28,136 nt of DNA from Chara braunii (taxonomy: Eukaryota > Streptophyta > Charophyceae > Charales > Characeae). The stretch lies in the NCBI GenBank assembly GCA_003427395.1, contig BFEA01000607.1, positions 254,504 to 282,639 of the forward strand, given 5' to 3'. The notes under the pieces were generated by a model that was not told the DNA's origin, searched no databases, and was given only the letters and a program-made list of their open reading frames with translations. Shown here piece by piece: positions 8,300 through 17,516 of this stretch. The position numbers were made by a program, and so were the translations under genes. The stretch's first letter is position 1. Every line of letters begins with the position of its first letter.

Positions 8300-8882
8300 G
8301 TTTTGCTGTCAATCCTTTCACCTCTCCTTTTTCTTTTTTTTCTTTTTTTTCATTGCCTGCTTGGGGTCTGACTCCACTGCGTTCAATTTCACACTAGAAA
8401 TTAAGAGTGCTGAACAGTGCTTCCAGGGGTGAGGTCTCACTTGCAACGAGGATCAGATTAAGTACCTGACCCAGGTCAATTGCAATTTTTTCCCCTCGCT
8501 GCAAACACATCCAGACTAAATTCAATCCTCTTTGCTGGTGGGACCTTGCCCCAGAGCTAATATCAGGCATGGAGAGACCTCCATTTCCCCGTCCCCATCT
8601 TTGCTCCACTAAATCTCAAAAATGGGAGTCACCTTTTTTTTTTTGGGGGGACTCAATTTCGCTGGGTGTTTTTTTTTTCTGCTTTTTTTTCCTGTAAATT
8701 ATGTCCCTTGTTTTTGTAAAAATCACATACATTCAGTGTACAGATCAGCATTTATTGCCCTCTGCGGAGGGGATTGACCGATCTTCGTTAGGCTCCTCAT
8801 GATCTGTTATAGTCTGAAAGGCTAGGCTACCAGAGTGGCTTGGGGCCACGTGTCGGGCCGGGCCAAAAAAGAAAAGGAAAGA
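8300..8882 (+). other. Intron-like sequence downstream of the exon
   Basis: T-rich DNA with several T runs (8331-8350, 8633-8645, 8669-8690) and no recognised coding or repeat similarity. Its composition is intron-like. LTR2 begins at its right edge. Confidence 0.4.
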
Positions 8883-9921
8883 TGTTATGATGCTGCTCCA
8901 TCCATAGGGCAAAACTCAAATCGTGAGAAATCCAAGAGATTGAGGGATAAAAAAAAGAGATGGAGTGATATAAAGAGTAGAATAGAAACGAAAGAATCAA
9001 AGAAGAAGAATTACACAAGTTACGCCAATGTCTTCCCCCTCATGCTTCCTCCTCATCCCTCGTCTTCTCCTTTACTCCTCTTAATAATCAATTACATGCA
9101 ACAACAAATGAACGACTGAACATAAATCGTGTCTGAGTGTTCCCCCTTACTGCCAGCAACTCAAAAACCACCTTTCAGCCCTCTCCCCTCTTTGTAGCAC
9201 CTAGGGATATGGCAGAACATCCATGCTCATTACGGATGTTCAAATGACAATGCAAACACTACTATGCTAGTCCCATCTCCTCCCGCCATAGCCACACTCT
9301 CGGGAGATATCCAAGACCAAGCAGGACCCACGTTGGGGCCTTCTTGATGCAGTGCGAACCAAGGAAGAGAAGATGAAGGTCAACCATAGCCAAGGTGAGT
9401 CTCTCTATGTCCTACTCTCTTCTACTGCACTTCTCCTTCCTCCTCCAAAGCCGGGGAGGTCTTCGTCTTCACCCTCTGGCTCCACCGCTCTTCAGGCACT
9501 CTGCCCAATTTCCCCCTCCAGGCGGAACAGCAGCATGATTGCCGGGTAGGATCCTGCTCTGCTTTGTACACCCGAATGATACTCTTGCACTGTGGCCTCA
9601 CAGCTTCAGGTACTGCGCTTACCCCTGCCTCTCCGGGATACTGAGTGTACCAGGAGTTCCTGCTTTTTGGTGGGAGCATTATTGCAGCCTGCAAGTCTAC
9701 CTCAGGGCCTGAATCTTTCCTACCAGACATTAAGATTTGGGCCTGACTACGCATGACCCTTTTGTAAGCTACCGGGCCTTCTGGACCTTTGTTGGCCCTG
9801 GCTGAGCTACTGGAAAATCCTTGCCGGGTACTAACCGCCCCCTACTTGGTCCCTGTCCGTCCTAGGCTCTACCAGTAGTCTGTCCTGTCCCAATTTCAGT
9901 CTTCCCCTTGTGGTTTCCATG
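8883..9921 (-). mobile_element. LTR2, distal part (3' LTR of the chromovirus)
   Basis: It shares ordered blocks with LTR1: GTGTCTGAGTGTTCCCCCTTACTG near 9130, GGGGCCTTCTTGATGCAG near 9335 and CCATAGCCAAGGTGAGTCTCTC near 9384. These match GTCCGAAGCTCCCTCTTACTG, GGGGCCTTCTAGATGCAG and CCATAGCCAGGTGAGTGCCTC in LTR1. The plus-strand edge TGTTATGATGCTGC (8883) gives ...CATCATAACA on the minus strand, a proper CA end. The sequence breaks at a T run (9922-9947), the poly(A) of an inserted minus-strand LINE, and the rest of the LTR resumes beyond about 12546. Joining the two parts gives about 1.4 kb, similar to LTR1. Confidence 0.6.
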
Positions 9922-10135
9922 TTTTTTTTTTTTTTTTTTTTTTTTTTCCTTCAATAAAACAGGTCCTTATGGTCCTGGCTCCGTTCCCATTCTGGGGAGC
10001 ATCAGTCCGGTTCCTATTCCACCGGCAAGTCAGAATATAATAATACATCAAAACACACCCTCACGCTTCCTTCCGTCTGGCCGAAGGAACCCTGATCAGC
10101 ATTGATTACTCCATCGAAGTGGAGGATTGACTGTC
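9922..10135 (-). mobile_element. LINE 3' tail with poly(A), minus strand
   Basis: On the minus strand 10135-9958 closely matches the 3' untranslated region of LINE-B (about 25590-25756), at roughly four-fifths identity by eye. Shared blocks include CAATGCTGATCAG, TTCGGCCA-ACGGAAGGA, GACTTGCCGG-GGAATAGGAACC, GCTCCCCAGAATGG and CCATAAGGACCT. It ends in a long A run, seen as T at 9922-9947. No ORF2 is recognisable next to it before LINE-A, so it is a severely 5'-truncated copy or one whose upstream part has decayed. Confidence 0.8.
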
Positions 10136-10714
10136 AGCTTGCCCTGCTCACACCTTTCCTCTCAGGACTACTATAAGATCCTGTCAGATAAACCTTGCTC
10201 AACAAGAAGGGTTTGAGCGGCTGTCACTGTTGTCAATACTGTCTGAACTCCTAGTCCCGCCGTCCAGTGTCGTGATCTCCTTGACATTCTATCCTATGCT
10301 TGTCTTATTCCTGTCCAAAACCTCAGTCCTAAAACCTCAGCCCTACAGAAAGGGTCTAGTCCCTTGAACCACCCCTCTGTCCCACATCATGCCCTAGACA
10401 GACACTTTTTCTGAACATGTATATAAGTCAATTCCCTTTTCCTACACCCCCTTGATATCTATCAATCGCCCTACACCCTGTTTTCTTTGGTGCCGTCCAG
10501 CTCTAGCTCCACCCATCTTAAGCAATTACGTTCTGCCAAAGTCCGCTATTTTATACTATTTCGAACTGGCCAAAAACTTAAACCCTGAGGTTCCTGAGCT
10601 GTTGACCGATGATTAAGACCCTAAAACCCTAAAACCCTAAACCCTCCCTCATTTTTTATCGTGATAAACCTTCTCTGTTGTACCTCTTCCTGATGGTTGT
10701 GAACCAAGGGAATT
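10136..10714. other. Unassigned stretch with telomere-like repeats
   Basis: About 580 bp without recognised coding similarity, lying between two LINE tails. It could be the decayed upstream part of the 9922 LINE or leftover LTR2. Near its right end it carries a short run of CCCTAAAA/CCCTAAA units (10619-10645). Confidence 0.35.
10619..10645. repeat. Short interstitial telomere-like tract
   Basis: Two CCCTAAAA units, one CCCTAAA unit and a partial CCCT. CCCTAAA (TTTAGGG) is the common plant telomere repeat and CCCTAAAA (TTTTAGGG) is the form described in Chlamydomonas. Only about 3.5 units are present, so chance or a telo-box is possible. Confidence 0.55.
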
Positions 10715-10716
10715 CT

Positions 10717-10748
<32 letters not shown>

Positions 10749-12545
10749 TTTTTTAAAGGGTTCTACTCCCTTGCTTTCGTCATCCCTTTGCGTGTTTCCA
10801 TACCCCGACTGCATCCCCCAGTTATGGTGATCAGAGACTGACACTTTTCCATTAAAGTTCTTGTTCGGGGGTGCCTTGCCCGTGCGCTGTGCTTTGCTGT
10901 CCAACGTTTCTTCCTGAACTGGAGTTGTGCCATTCCTTCCAACAGATGCCGTCGTCCCGCAACTCAGCAACTTTCCCACTTATCAGCCAATTCCTGCTGA
11001 AGTTCCTTGTAGCCTTCTTTTGCTGCTCTTCATCCTCCGACCAAGATAACTTGATCTTCCGCCATCTGCACAGAATCTCTGCCTGTATCATTACCTTCGT
11101 CTCCGTCCAGATCATCCCTCGTGCGTTGGAGACACCTTCAATCGTTCTGCTGCATCTTTCCTTCCATATGACCCAAAGGGTCACCTTCCTGATGAGTCCA
11201 TACCAAATCCTTTCTGCTTTCCATGGCAGTTCAGGGATGTTAATCAGAAGGAGAAGTTGGATGGGGTGTTCAGGGAACGGGGTAGTGAAGAGGGAGTCCC
11301 AGAGGGTCGAGGCTCTCGCCCAGTAGTCCGTCGCCTCCCTACAGTATATTAGGCAGTGTACTATGTTCTCTACTGCATTCTCCGTGCACACCTTACATTG
11401 ATCAGAACTGTCCGGTACGGAATCCTTCCTAACGTGGAGCCATTGATTGACTGGTAGTGCTGCGTAAATTATCAGCCATTGAAGGTTTCTGATTTTGACT
11501 GGTCTGATCATTTAATATGCTTTCCACGGGATCTTCGTGATTTTGTCCGCTTCTTGTCCTAGCAGCTTCGGTCATCTTGTCTTGATCACCGGTTCTGGGT
11601 CTTTTGTTTTTAACAGAAGTTTGTACCCTAGTTTGACCGTGTAGTTTTGTATGAGGGTGAGCCTCTTAACGTTTATCTCCTTATCTGGTTTCCACGCCCA
11701 CTCCCCCGGGTCGAACTCCAAGCTTTGAATTGCCGTATCAATTCTGAAAATGAACTTCGGCCATGTGCCCAACACTCTTACTTTTCTGAGCAGGAAGTAT
11801 TCCATGACTGTGGTTTCCATGTTGACATTCATAATCGACGGCATACCCTTCGTAGAGTGTATAATCGGGAAGGAAGTGAACACCGCACGAGTGGCAGAAC
11901 CTTGCCGTAAATGTGAGAATTGAAACACCCTAGAGGGATTATTCTCTTGAATTTTAACCCCCCATTCACCATTAGTCCCCGCCCTATTTCAACATATCTC
12001 TCCACTCATGGGGGACCAGATTGGTAATGTATTGCAAGTTAGGACCTCTTTTGTGGCAGCCCTTTAACCATGTACTTTCTTTTCGTCGTTCCACAAGTGT
12101 CCAATTGTCCAAACCCCATTCTTCACCCAAGATAGCCATTTGTGGTCTAAGAACAAGGGTTCATCATTTTCGCTCCTCAACCACTCGTTGCCGAATAACG
12201 GCTGCCTCAACACCTCATCCTTTGATTTGGGTCTGTTGATCTTTGGCATTATTGCCCTCCAAATCCGGATGAGAGCCGCCCAATATGGTGTTTGACGGTT
12301 GTCTATGTTCTGCTCTATTTCTCCTCCGGATCTTCTTCTCACCTTTTTCAATGCCCATTCCTTGTTCATTACCCAGAATAAACCCGTCATGTAGCTTGGC
12401 GATGGCACCGGAGCCAGAGCCCTTATGCTGTCCAGGGCAAGATTGTTCCATGCCGTTCCTGGTTTGGTCAGCAGCCGGACTATCCATTTTGCTTGAAGGG
12501 CTTTTGTCTCGCACCGTGTTCATATTTTACCCCTCCCAGGAAGAC
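10715..12545 (-). pseudogene. LINE-A: 5'-truncated LINE ORF2 with zf-RVT and poly(A)
   Basis: Read on the minus strand from about 12545, frames give ETKALQAKWIVRLL, SPSYMTGLFWVMNKEWALKK, KDEVLRQPLFGNEWL, LSWVKNGVWTIGHLWND, then LLRKVRVLGTWPKF and SLEFDPGEWAWKPD (11928-11572). They continue with IRNLQWLIIYAALPVNQWL and a zf-RVT finger CKVCTENAVENIVHCLIYC (11511-10852), pattern C-x2-C-x9-H-x4-C. TLWVIWKERCSRTIEG follows. The ORF ends at 10852 and a 3' UTR of about 100 bp leads into an A run (T at 10715-10754 on plus). The RT palm and endonuclease are missing, as expected for 5' truncation during target-primed reverse transcription. At least two frame breaks are present. It sits inside LTR2. Confidence 0.88.
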
Positions 12546-12928
12546 AAAAAACACACATCCCCAAACACAATTGAGCTCCCGCATCACCGGTGTCTCCATT
12601 GAGGTACACCGGAACTGATTGACTGGACCTTCCCTAATCTCCGAACGACTTGGCGATCTCCGCAATGACTCGGTGAACATCTTATACTCTCCCCCGATAA
12701 GAGATCTGTCTGCAACCTCAACACACTATCATACTTGACCAATTCCCCGCCGAATTGATCACCTCTCTTAGTGTCGACACCCTCATCGACAACCAGGAAG
12801 CACATGGTCAGTACTCCACATAGCAATTACAAACATGCATGCATATAGCAAACTCACACGGCACATGGAACATGGAAATCTCAGCAAAACAATAGAAAAC
12901 TCAGACTGATTCTGTGCGGGTCATTACA
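12546..12928 (-). mobile_element. LTR2, proximal part, joining the chromovirus 3' end
   Basis: The minus-strand edge TGTAATGACCCGCACAG at 12928 matches LTR1's TGTAATGACCCGCC. Nearby ACATGGAAATCTCAGCA and ACTCAGACTG match ACATGGAAATCACAGCA and TCTCAGTCTG in LTR1 (2750-2833). Directly before it in minus orientation is GGGTCGGTGGGAAT (12942-12929), a plausible polypurine tract, which fits a 3' LTR. LINE-A interrupts it at about 12545 and the rest is at 8883-9921. Confidence 0.62.
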
Positions 12929-12942
12929 ATTCCCACCGACCC

Positions 12943-13440
12943 AGAAGCGAGGTCCCTTCGAGCTAGGAAGAACCTAAGGATCTGCATAGAATGTGAAAAG
13001 TGCAAGTGTACGCTCGCCTGCATTGTAGTCACGCATCAGTCCACACTCGTATGCATTGACAACACAAGGTGCGGTAGTCTGCAGGTCAGACCAAGAAATC
13101 CAATGAAAATCATCAGGGCGGTGATACAGAAAACGCACCAGATATTTGTGTTTTCAACCTTTACCATTGTGTTCACAAATGTGATCAATCTCAAAGATTC
13201 CATTAATGAGACGTGGAATCATGGACAACCTGCTGGGAAATTTTTCAGAGCTAGTGCAGGGTTACAACTTAGATGCATGAAACACCGTATACGTATGCAG
13301 CACGATATAGGAGGGTCCATCGTGCTCGTCCCCTTAGACCTTGAGAATAGGTCAGGGTCCATGGTAGAGAGGCAACAATTTGCTTGACACTCCCTCTTCA
13401 TTGGAGAACTCAGACATTTTGACTTACACGTAATCCCCTA
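12943..13440 (-). pseudogene. Chromovirus integrase C-terminus with chromodomain
   Basis: Continuing from the integrase core, minus-strand frames read GDYV, then LPLYHGP, PILKV, GDEHDGPSYIVLHTYTVFHAS and KL. This is the integrase C-terminal fold, whose usual ending is PVFHVSLLKPY. About 60 bp later, 13205-13055 reads FEIDHICEHN, then HKYLVRFLYHRPDDFHW, then SDLQTTAPCVVNAYE. It lines up with a chromodomain (consensus YEVE-I, YLVKWKGY, TWEP-NL, Y). The first aromatic is Phe, and the KWKGY and TWEP parts have diverged. A chromodomain at the end of integrase defines the chromovirus clade of Ty3/gypsy elements, where it guides insertion to certain chromatin. Several stops break the frame. After it the polypurine-like tract and LTR2 follow. 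Confidence 0.7.
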
Positions 13441-14505
13441 CTTGGAAAGCAACAAGTCTGTGTTGCTTGTTTGCATGCTTGACCATGACCTCCTGTTGTG
13501 TGCACAACGCTGAGGCAATGTGTGCAAGCAATTTCTTGTACTTCACACCACCACCAGGCATGCCAGGCCGATCAGGCAACGAGTAGTCAATAGGACTGTG
13601 AACTGACCAACCGACTTGCAACTCATATGGGGTCATACCGGTAGCGGAGTGAATTGAGTGATTATACAGATTCCTTGTTACGGTGGGGTCCTCGTCCCAA
13701 CTGTTTTGATCTGCCACAATAAGCCAACACACCAAGTGTGTAATTGTCTACTTCATTTTCTTTTGCTTGTCCGTTTGTTTTGGGATGGCGACTGCAGGTC
13801 ATGGCCAACTGTGCTTTATGCAGTTTGGTAGTGAAGGATTTCCACTGCAAACTGATGAAGCGAGTATCCCGATCACTCACAGTTGTTTCGGGAGCCCCCA
13901 TTCAAGAATGTAGTGTTGCTCGACTTCCTCTATGACCGGGTTCGTCGGTGCATAGGATGGTAGAGGAATGAAAGTGACAAACTTAGAAAACCTGTCAACA
14001 CACACATGATTTGAGAAAACCCATTTCTGCTTTCCTTGTCCATGCCGGTGAAGTCAGTGGAAACAGATTCACCGTTGCCCTTAGGAATAGGAAGGAGTCT
14101 AAGCAAACCAAGGGTTGCTGCCGGTGGATTTCATTCCATTGGGAGACTTGACAACTCTCCACAAACTTGCATGCACAGCCCTGCATACCATGCCAATAAA
14201 ACTTCTGCAACAAACTCGCATACGTTTTAGGAAATCTGAAGTGACCACTATTGTCGTGACATTCCCCCAGAATTCGGGATTGAATTGCCTCAACATGAAG
14301 TTCACACAACCGGTTATGTTCCGCATGGACGCACAGCAACATATTGTCCTGTATGCGGAAATAAGGTTGGCAACCGGGATCAGCGAGCAACTGCGTAAAG
14401 ATAGGCCCAAAAATAGGGTCCTTGGGTGTTGCTTCCAAAATGGACTTCCGAAGACTGGAGAACATATCCAAAGACTTGGAATTCAATATTCTGGAAGACA
14501 ATATA
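13424..14505 (-). pseudogene. Chromovirus integrase: H2C2 zinc binding and catalytic core
   Basis: The minus-strand frame 14501-13995 starts in the RNase H-integrase linker and contains HDNSGHFRFPKTYASLLQKF, then YWHGM and CKFVESCQVSQWNEI. This is the H-H-C-C zinc-binding domain of gypsy integrase (consensus GHLG-KT-RR-FYWPGM, C-C). The core continues in other frames: GAPETTVSDRDTRFISLQW and HPKTNGQAKENEVDNY (13901-13760), then WDEDPTVTRNLYNHSIHSATGMTPYEL (13700-13600). The second catalytic Asp (SDRD) is kept. The usual catalytic Glu in Q-x-E has a shifted context (GQAKENE). Frameshifts lie at about 13970, 13760 and 13680. Integrase joins element cDNA to the genome; this copy cannot be functional. 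Confidence 0.88.
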
Positions 14506-14519
14506 GAGTATCAGCAACA

Positions 14520-15285
14520 CGATTGTAACAACCTTTGTTGTGTTTCAGCTCAAAGTCATGTGCGTCAATCTCTTGGCACCATCGAGTCAAAGCAGTGTTG
14601 AGTTTGGGTTGGGTCTTTATCCACTGCAAAGTTTGATGATCTCAATAAACTTTGAAGTTGCGGACAAGAAGGTAATGCTTCCAACACTCCGAAGCTTTCC
14701 GAAACTTGACAAGTACATGAGTAGGAAGCTGAACTCCCAAAGATCGCGAGCACCACTTACAGATACAAGCTTATCAAGTTTCGGAAAGCTTTGGAGTGTT
14801 GGAAGCATTACCTTTTTGTCCGCAACTTCGAGATCATCAAACTTTGCAGTGGATAAAGACCCAACCCAAACTCAACACTGCTTTGACTCGATGGTGCCAA
14901 GAGATTTGGGTGCAATCAAGTCCCATTATCTTGTTGTAGAACAGCACCAATGCCAAATAAGCTTGCATCAGTGGTCACAGCAAAAGGGAGTCTGGAAACG
15001 CCGACGTGAAGGATTAAATGACTTACAAATGCGGTGCTCAATTTCTGAAATGCAGTCTCACATTCCTCACTCCTGGAAAACAAACATTCTTACCTATTAT
15101 TCAACTTAACGGGCGGGCTATTGCTGAGAGTGTAGTAGGATGTAAGACTGAAGAATGACCGTAGATCACATACATGCATAGGTTGAGGCCATGAGGTGAT
15201 GGCGTCCACCTTTGCTGCCTCGGGTTCGAAGCCGACAGTGAAAGTCTTCTGACTAAGGTAGATGACGTTATCCTTCATAGAGTGC
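14520..15285 (-). pseudogene. Chromovirus RT C-terminal end and RNase H, with self-inverted copy
   Basis: Minus 15278-15090 reads VGFEPEAAKVDAITSWPQP and LRSFFSLTSYY, the RT-RNase H connection (consensus GV-DPAKVEAI-WP-P, LRSFLGL-YYR). Next come ECETAFQKLSTAF and LPFAVTTDASLFGIGAVLQQ, carrying the first RNase H Asp (TDAS). An inverted copy of RNase H sequence intervenes (14770-14906). The normal order then resumes with LPTHVLVKFRKASECWKHYLL, VRNFKVY-stop-DHQTLQWIKTQPKLN, LTRWCQEIDAHDFELKHNKG and YNRVADTLYCLPEY. The TDH motif has its Thr codon replaced by a stop. About 20 residues (the A-Y-S-R-L region) between VLQQ and LPTH appear to be replaced by the inverted copy. Confidence 0.85.
14568..14906. 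repeat. Inverted duplication of an RNase H segment (about 140-bp arms, 57-bp spacer)
   Basis: Left arm 14568-14713 and right arm 14770-14906 are reverse complements with few mismatches. The right arm lacks ten bases (AAAGTTTATT) present in the left arm near 14650. The arms encode the WKHYLLVRNF to RWCQEI stretch of RNase H, in opposite directions. The spacer still codes in the minus frame (GVQLPTHVL). The structure could fold into a long hairpin. It arose after this pol gene was in place, because the right arm disrupts the pol order. Confidence 0.9.
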
Positions 15286-15289
15286 GTTC

Positions 15290-16190
15290 AACATTCATAC
15301 ACCCGCAAACATAAACAATTGGATGGGGAAGGTGTGCTTCAACATCTTGAAGACTCGGACATGGGGAGTACAAGCCTAGAAAGGGGGGGTCGGTTCAATA
15401 TTTTCAGTGGATTCACCAGTTCACAATGTCCAAAATATTCAGCGTTTTTACAAATGTAGAGAGGGGGGTCGGTACAGCGTGTTCTATGGATTCATGACTT
15501 CAGAATGTTCAAAATCTTCAACGTTTTACGAGCCTAGAGAGGGGGGGGGTGTGGAAACTGAACATTCTGAAGGGTTTTGAAAGTGGTTAAATCCACTAAA
15601 AATGTCGAAGTACAACCCCCCTTAAAGAAACAAAACAGGGGGAGTGGGGGTTTAAATTCTCATTGTCTTCACCACTTCAAAACTTTCAGAATCTTCAGCA
15701 TTCCTACACACTTAGACAGGGGGGTGTACTTGCAACATTTTAGTGGATTCACCACTTGAAAGTCTTCAGAATGTTCAATGTTCATGCACACTAGGATAGG
15801 AGGGGCGAATGCTTAACACTTTGAAGGTTTAGAAATGGTGAATCCACTAAAAATTTTGAAGTGCGTTCCCCCTTCAAGAAACAAAAAGGGGGGGGGGCGG
15901 GGAGGGGTCAAAATTTTCAGAATCTTCAATGTTCCTACCCACTCGGACAACAGGTTGTATTCCAATGTTTTCAGTGGATTCACCATTTTAAAGTCTTCAG
16001 AATGTTCAACGTTCATATAAATTTGGATAGGGAGGGCGAGCGATGAACATTTTGAAGATTTATTCAATGTTATCCAATTTAGGGTCATTCAACATTTTCA
16101 ACATTTTTTAAATCATTGAAACTCGAATTCAAAGAACTTTAAAAATGTTGAAACATCTCTACTTCATAATTAGTTTCAACAAAGATTCAA
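15290..16190. repeat. Palindromic tandem-repeat array interrupting the RT
   Basis: The basic module is GTGGATTCACCACTT, then a spacer, then CTTCAGAATGTTCAACGTTC, then a G-run (AGATAGGGGGG). It recurs near 15402, 15487, 15743 and 15973. The modules at 15743 and 15973 are 230 bp apart. The reversed form GGTGAATCCACTAAAAATTTTGAAG occurs at 15836, with a diverged copy at 15585 about 249 bp earlier, so direct and inverted copies alternate. The array replaces or splits the RT palm between the PLPKID block and the AKVDAI block, which are normally about 130 residues apart. It could be a satellite seeded from a foldback element. Apparent open frames in it are composition effects. Confidence 0.8.
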
Positions 16191-16194
16191 AGTG

Positions 16195-16610
16195 TCATTG
16201 ACCGCGTATGGAATACCGTCTTATGTGATTTGCAGGATCGATATGAAGGGGACTATCAATCTTGGGAAGAGGATAAACATTTTTTCTTGTGATTTTATTC
16301 AATCCACGATAATCAATGCATATTTGGAGTTTCATAGGCACAAGCAGAAGTCCAGCTCCATATTCAGACTCACTCAATCTGATCCACCCCTTATCGAGTA
16401 GTTCCTCGATCTACCTTTGCAATTCTTCTTGTTTCGCTTGCCTCGTACAGTACACACAACCTCTAAGGGGCTGACTGTCCGACAAGATCTCGATCTTGTG
16501 CTTGATAGCGCGTTGTGGCACACCACATGGCTCTACAAGCACTTTTGGCTACTTGTCAAGAAGAAACTAAAGGTTAGCTGGGATGACATAACCAAATGTA
16601 GGTTGAGAAC
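16195..16610 (-). pseudogene. Chromovirus reverse transcriptase, N-terminal part
   Basis: Read down from about 16600 on the minus strand: GVPQRAIKHKIEILSDSQPL, RQAKQEELQR, a stop, [20 protein letters not shown], then [15 protein letters not shown] and VYPLPKID. This is the start of a gypsy RT (consensus [38 protein letters not shown]). Only the first part of the domain is kept. The catalytic YVDD and the first catalytic Asp region are missing because the repeat array begins at about 16190. The SP of the usual WIRPS-SP is SE here. It lies downstream (in minus sense) of the protease region with about 270 bp between. Confidence 0.9.
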
Positions 16611-16860
16611 TTGAAAGTGATGAAGTAGACGTCAATGCAGATGATGAAGTAGCGGTTGAAGTAGGTGCCGAAGTAGAAACAAATGAAGAAGCACCTAAAG
16701 GTTTTTTAAAGAAAGCATACATACATTCAGTCTTACTATCGAAAACTTCGCAGTGCTCATGCAGTTAAAAGTCACAGAGGGTTAGCGATCCTCATTCATC
16801 AGTATATTGTAGATCCTACCCTCAAAATCTTTAACCATGAATTTGGGCTCCTTCCACGGA
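16611..16860 (-). other. Linker between chromovirus protease and RT
   Basis: About 250 bp with no clear motif. Minus-strand frames are broken. The plus strand shows the repetitive run GAAGTAG/GATGAAGTAG at 16618-16690. The position corresponds to the variable PR-RT spacer of gypsy elements. Confidence 0.45.
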
Positions 16861-17150
16861 GTGGACTCATAACAAGATCGCATTCAATCCAATTACAACA
16901 TTGAAGGGTCATTCATTCATAAGGTACAAGTTCAAGGAGTGTGTGACATATTTGCCCTTGTCAAGGGTATTAGGAATACCTTCGACAACTTTTAAGCAAG
17001 AGACAACTGCGTGGTTGCCAACTTCGGTCCAATAAGGATGCTGCAGGTCCTTAGCCTTCATCCCAAGGTGCATCTTACCGACGTTGCGCGAGGAAATTAA
17101 GTTTGTTGCCGCCCCACTATCAATCAACGCATTAGGTGTGGCTGGTTAGC
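16861..17150 (-). pseudogene. Chromovirus aspartic protease (retropepsin-like)
   Basis: The minus frame 17127-16909 begins at the active site, LIDSGAATNLISSRNV, the D-S-G-A motif of retropepsin-like proteases, with in-frame TPNA before it. It continues MKAKDLQHPYWTEVGNHAVV, then VEGIPNTLDKGKYVTHSLNL and a stop. After a frame change, FNVVIGLNAIL matches the second conserved block (consensus FDVVLGMDWL). The enzyme normally releases Gag and Pol proteins from the precursor. The catalytic Asp is kept, but the frame is broken at the NE-stop. Confidence 0.82.
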
Positions 17151-17516
17151 AGCCAAAAATAGGTCAACTTCGTGCCCCCACACTCACCTTCCTTCTTGTA
17201 TTGATTCCGCTTGAGTTGGTGGGCATGAACGTTAACTTCTCTCCGGTCATTCCAAGATTCTACATATGAAAAACATGTTTGCGCGACGTGGTGTTAGTTA
17301 CAAGTTCAGAGACAGCTTGGGCAATCGGTTTAGAAACTGTCTCCAATCAGTGTTGTTGGTTGCTCTTTTCCTTGCGTATAGAGCTCTTCAAACCCGATTC
17401 ACGTTTCCCGTAGGATGGAAATATTCCCTCATAAAGTGTCATTGTAAGGACCTGCCAGGATCATAACACCATAGCTTTTTGCAATGCAGGCAAATCTGTT
17501 TATCCAAACGGTTCTG
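17151..17516 (-). pseudogene. Chromovirus Gag C-terminus with degenerate zinc knuckle
   Basis: Minus 17514-17440 reads TWQNRLDKQICLHCKKLW and then CYDPG. C-x2-C followed by a basic stretch is the first half of a Gag CCHC knuckle (C-x2-C-x4-H-x4-C); the His is Cys or shifted and the last Cys is not seen. It sits between Gag and protease as expected. The remainder up to the protease has no other clear motif. Confidence 0.5.

Noticed and set aside
15290-16190. Open frames within the repeat array
   Set aside because: They change frame between repeat units and have no similarity to known proteins; they arise from repeated composition.
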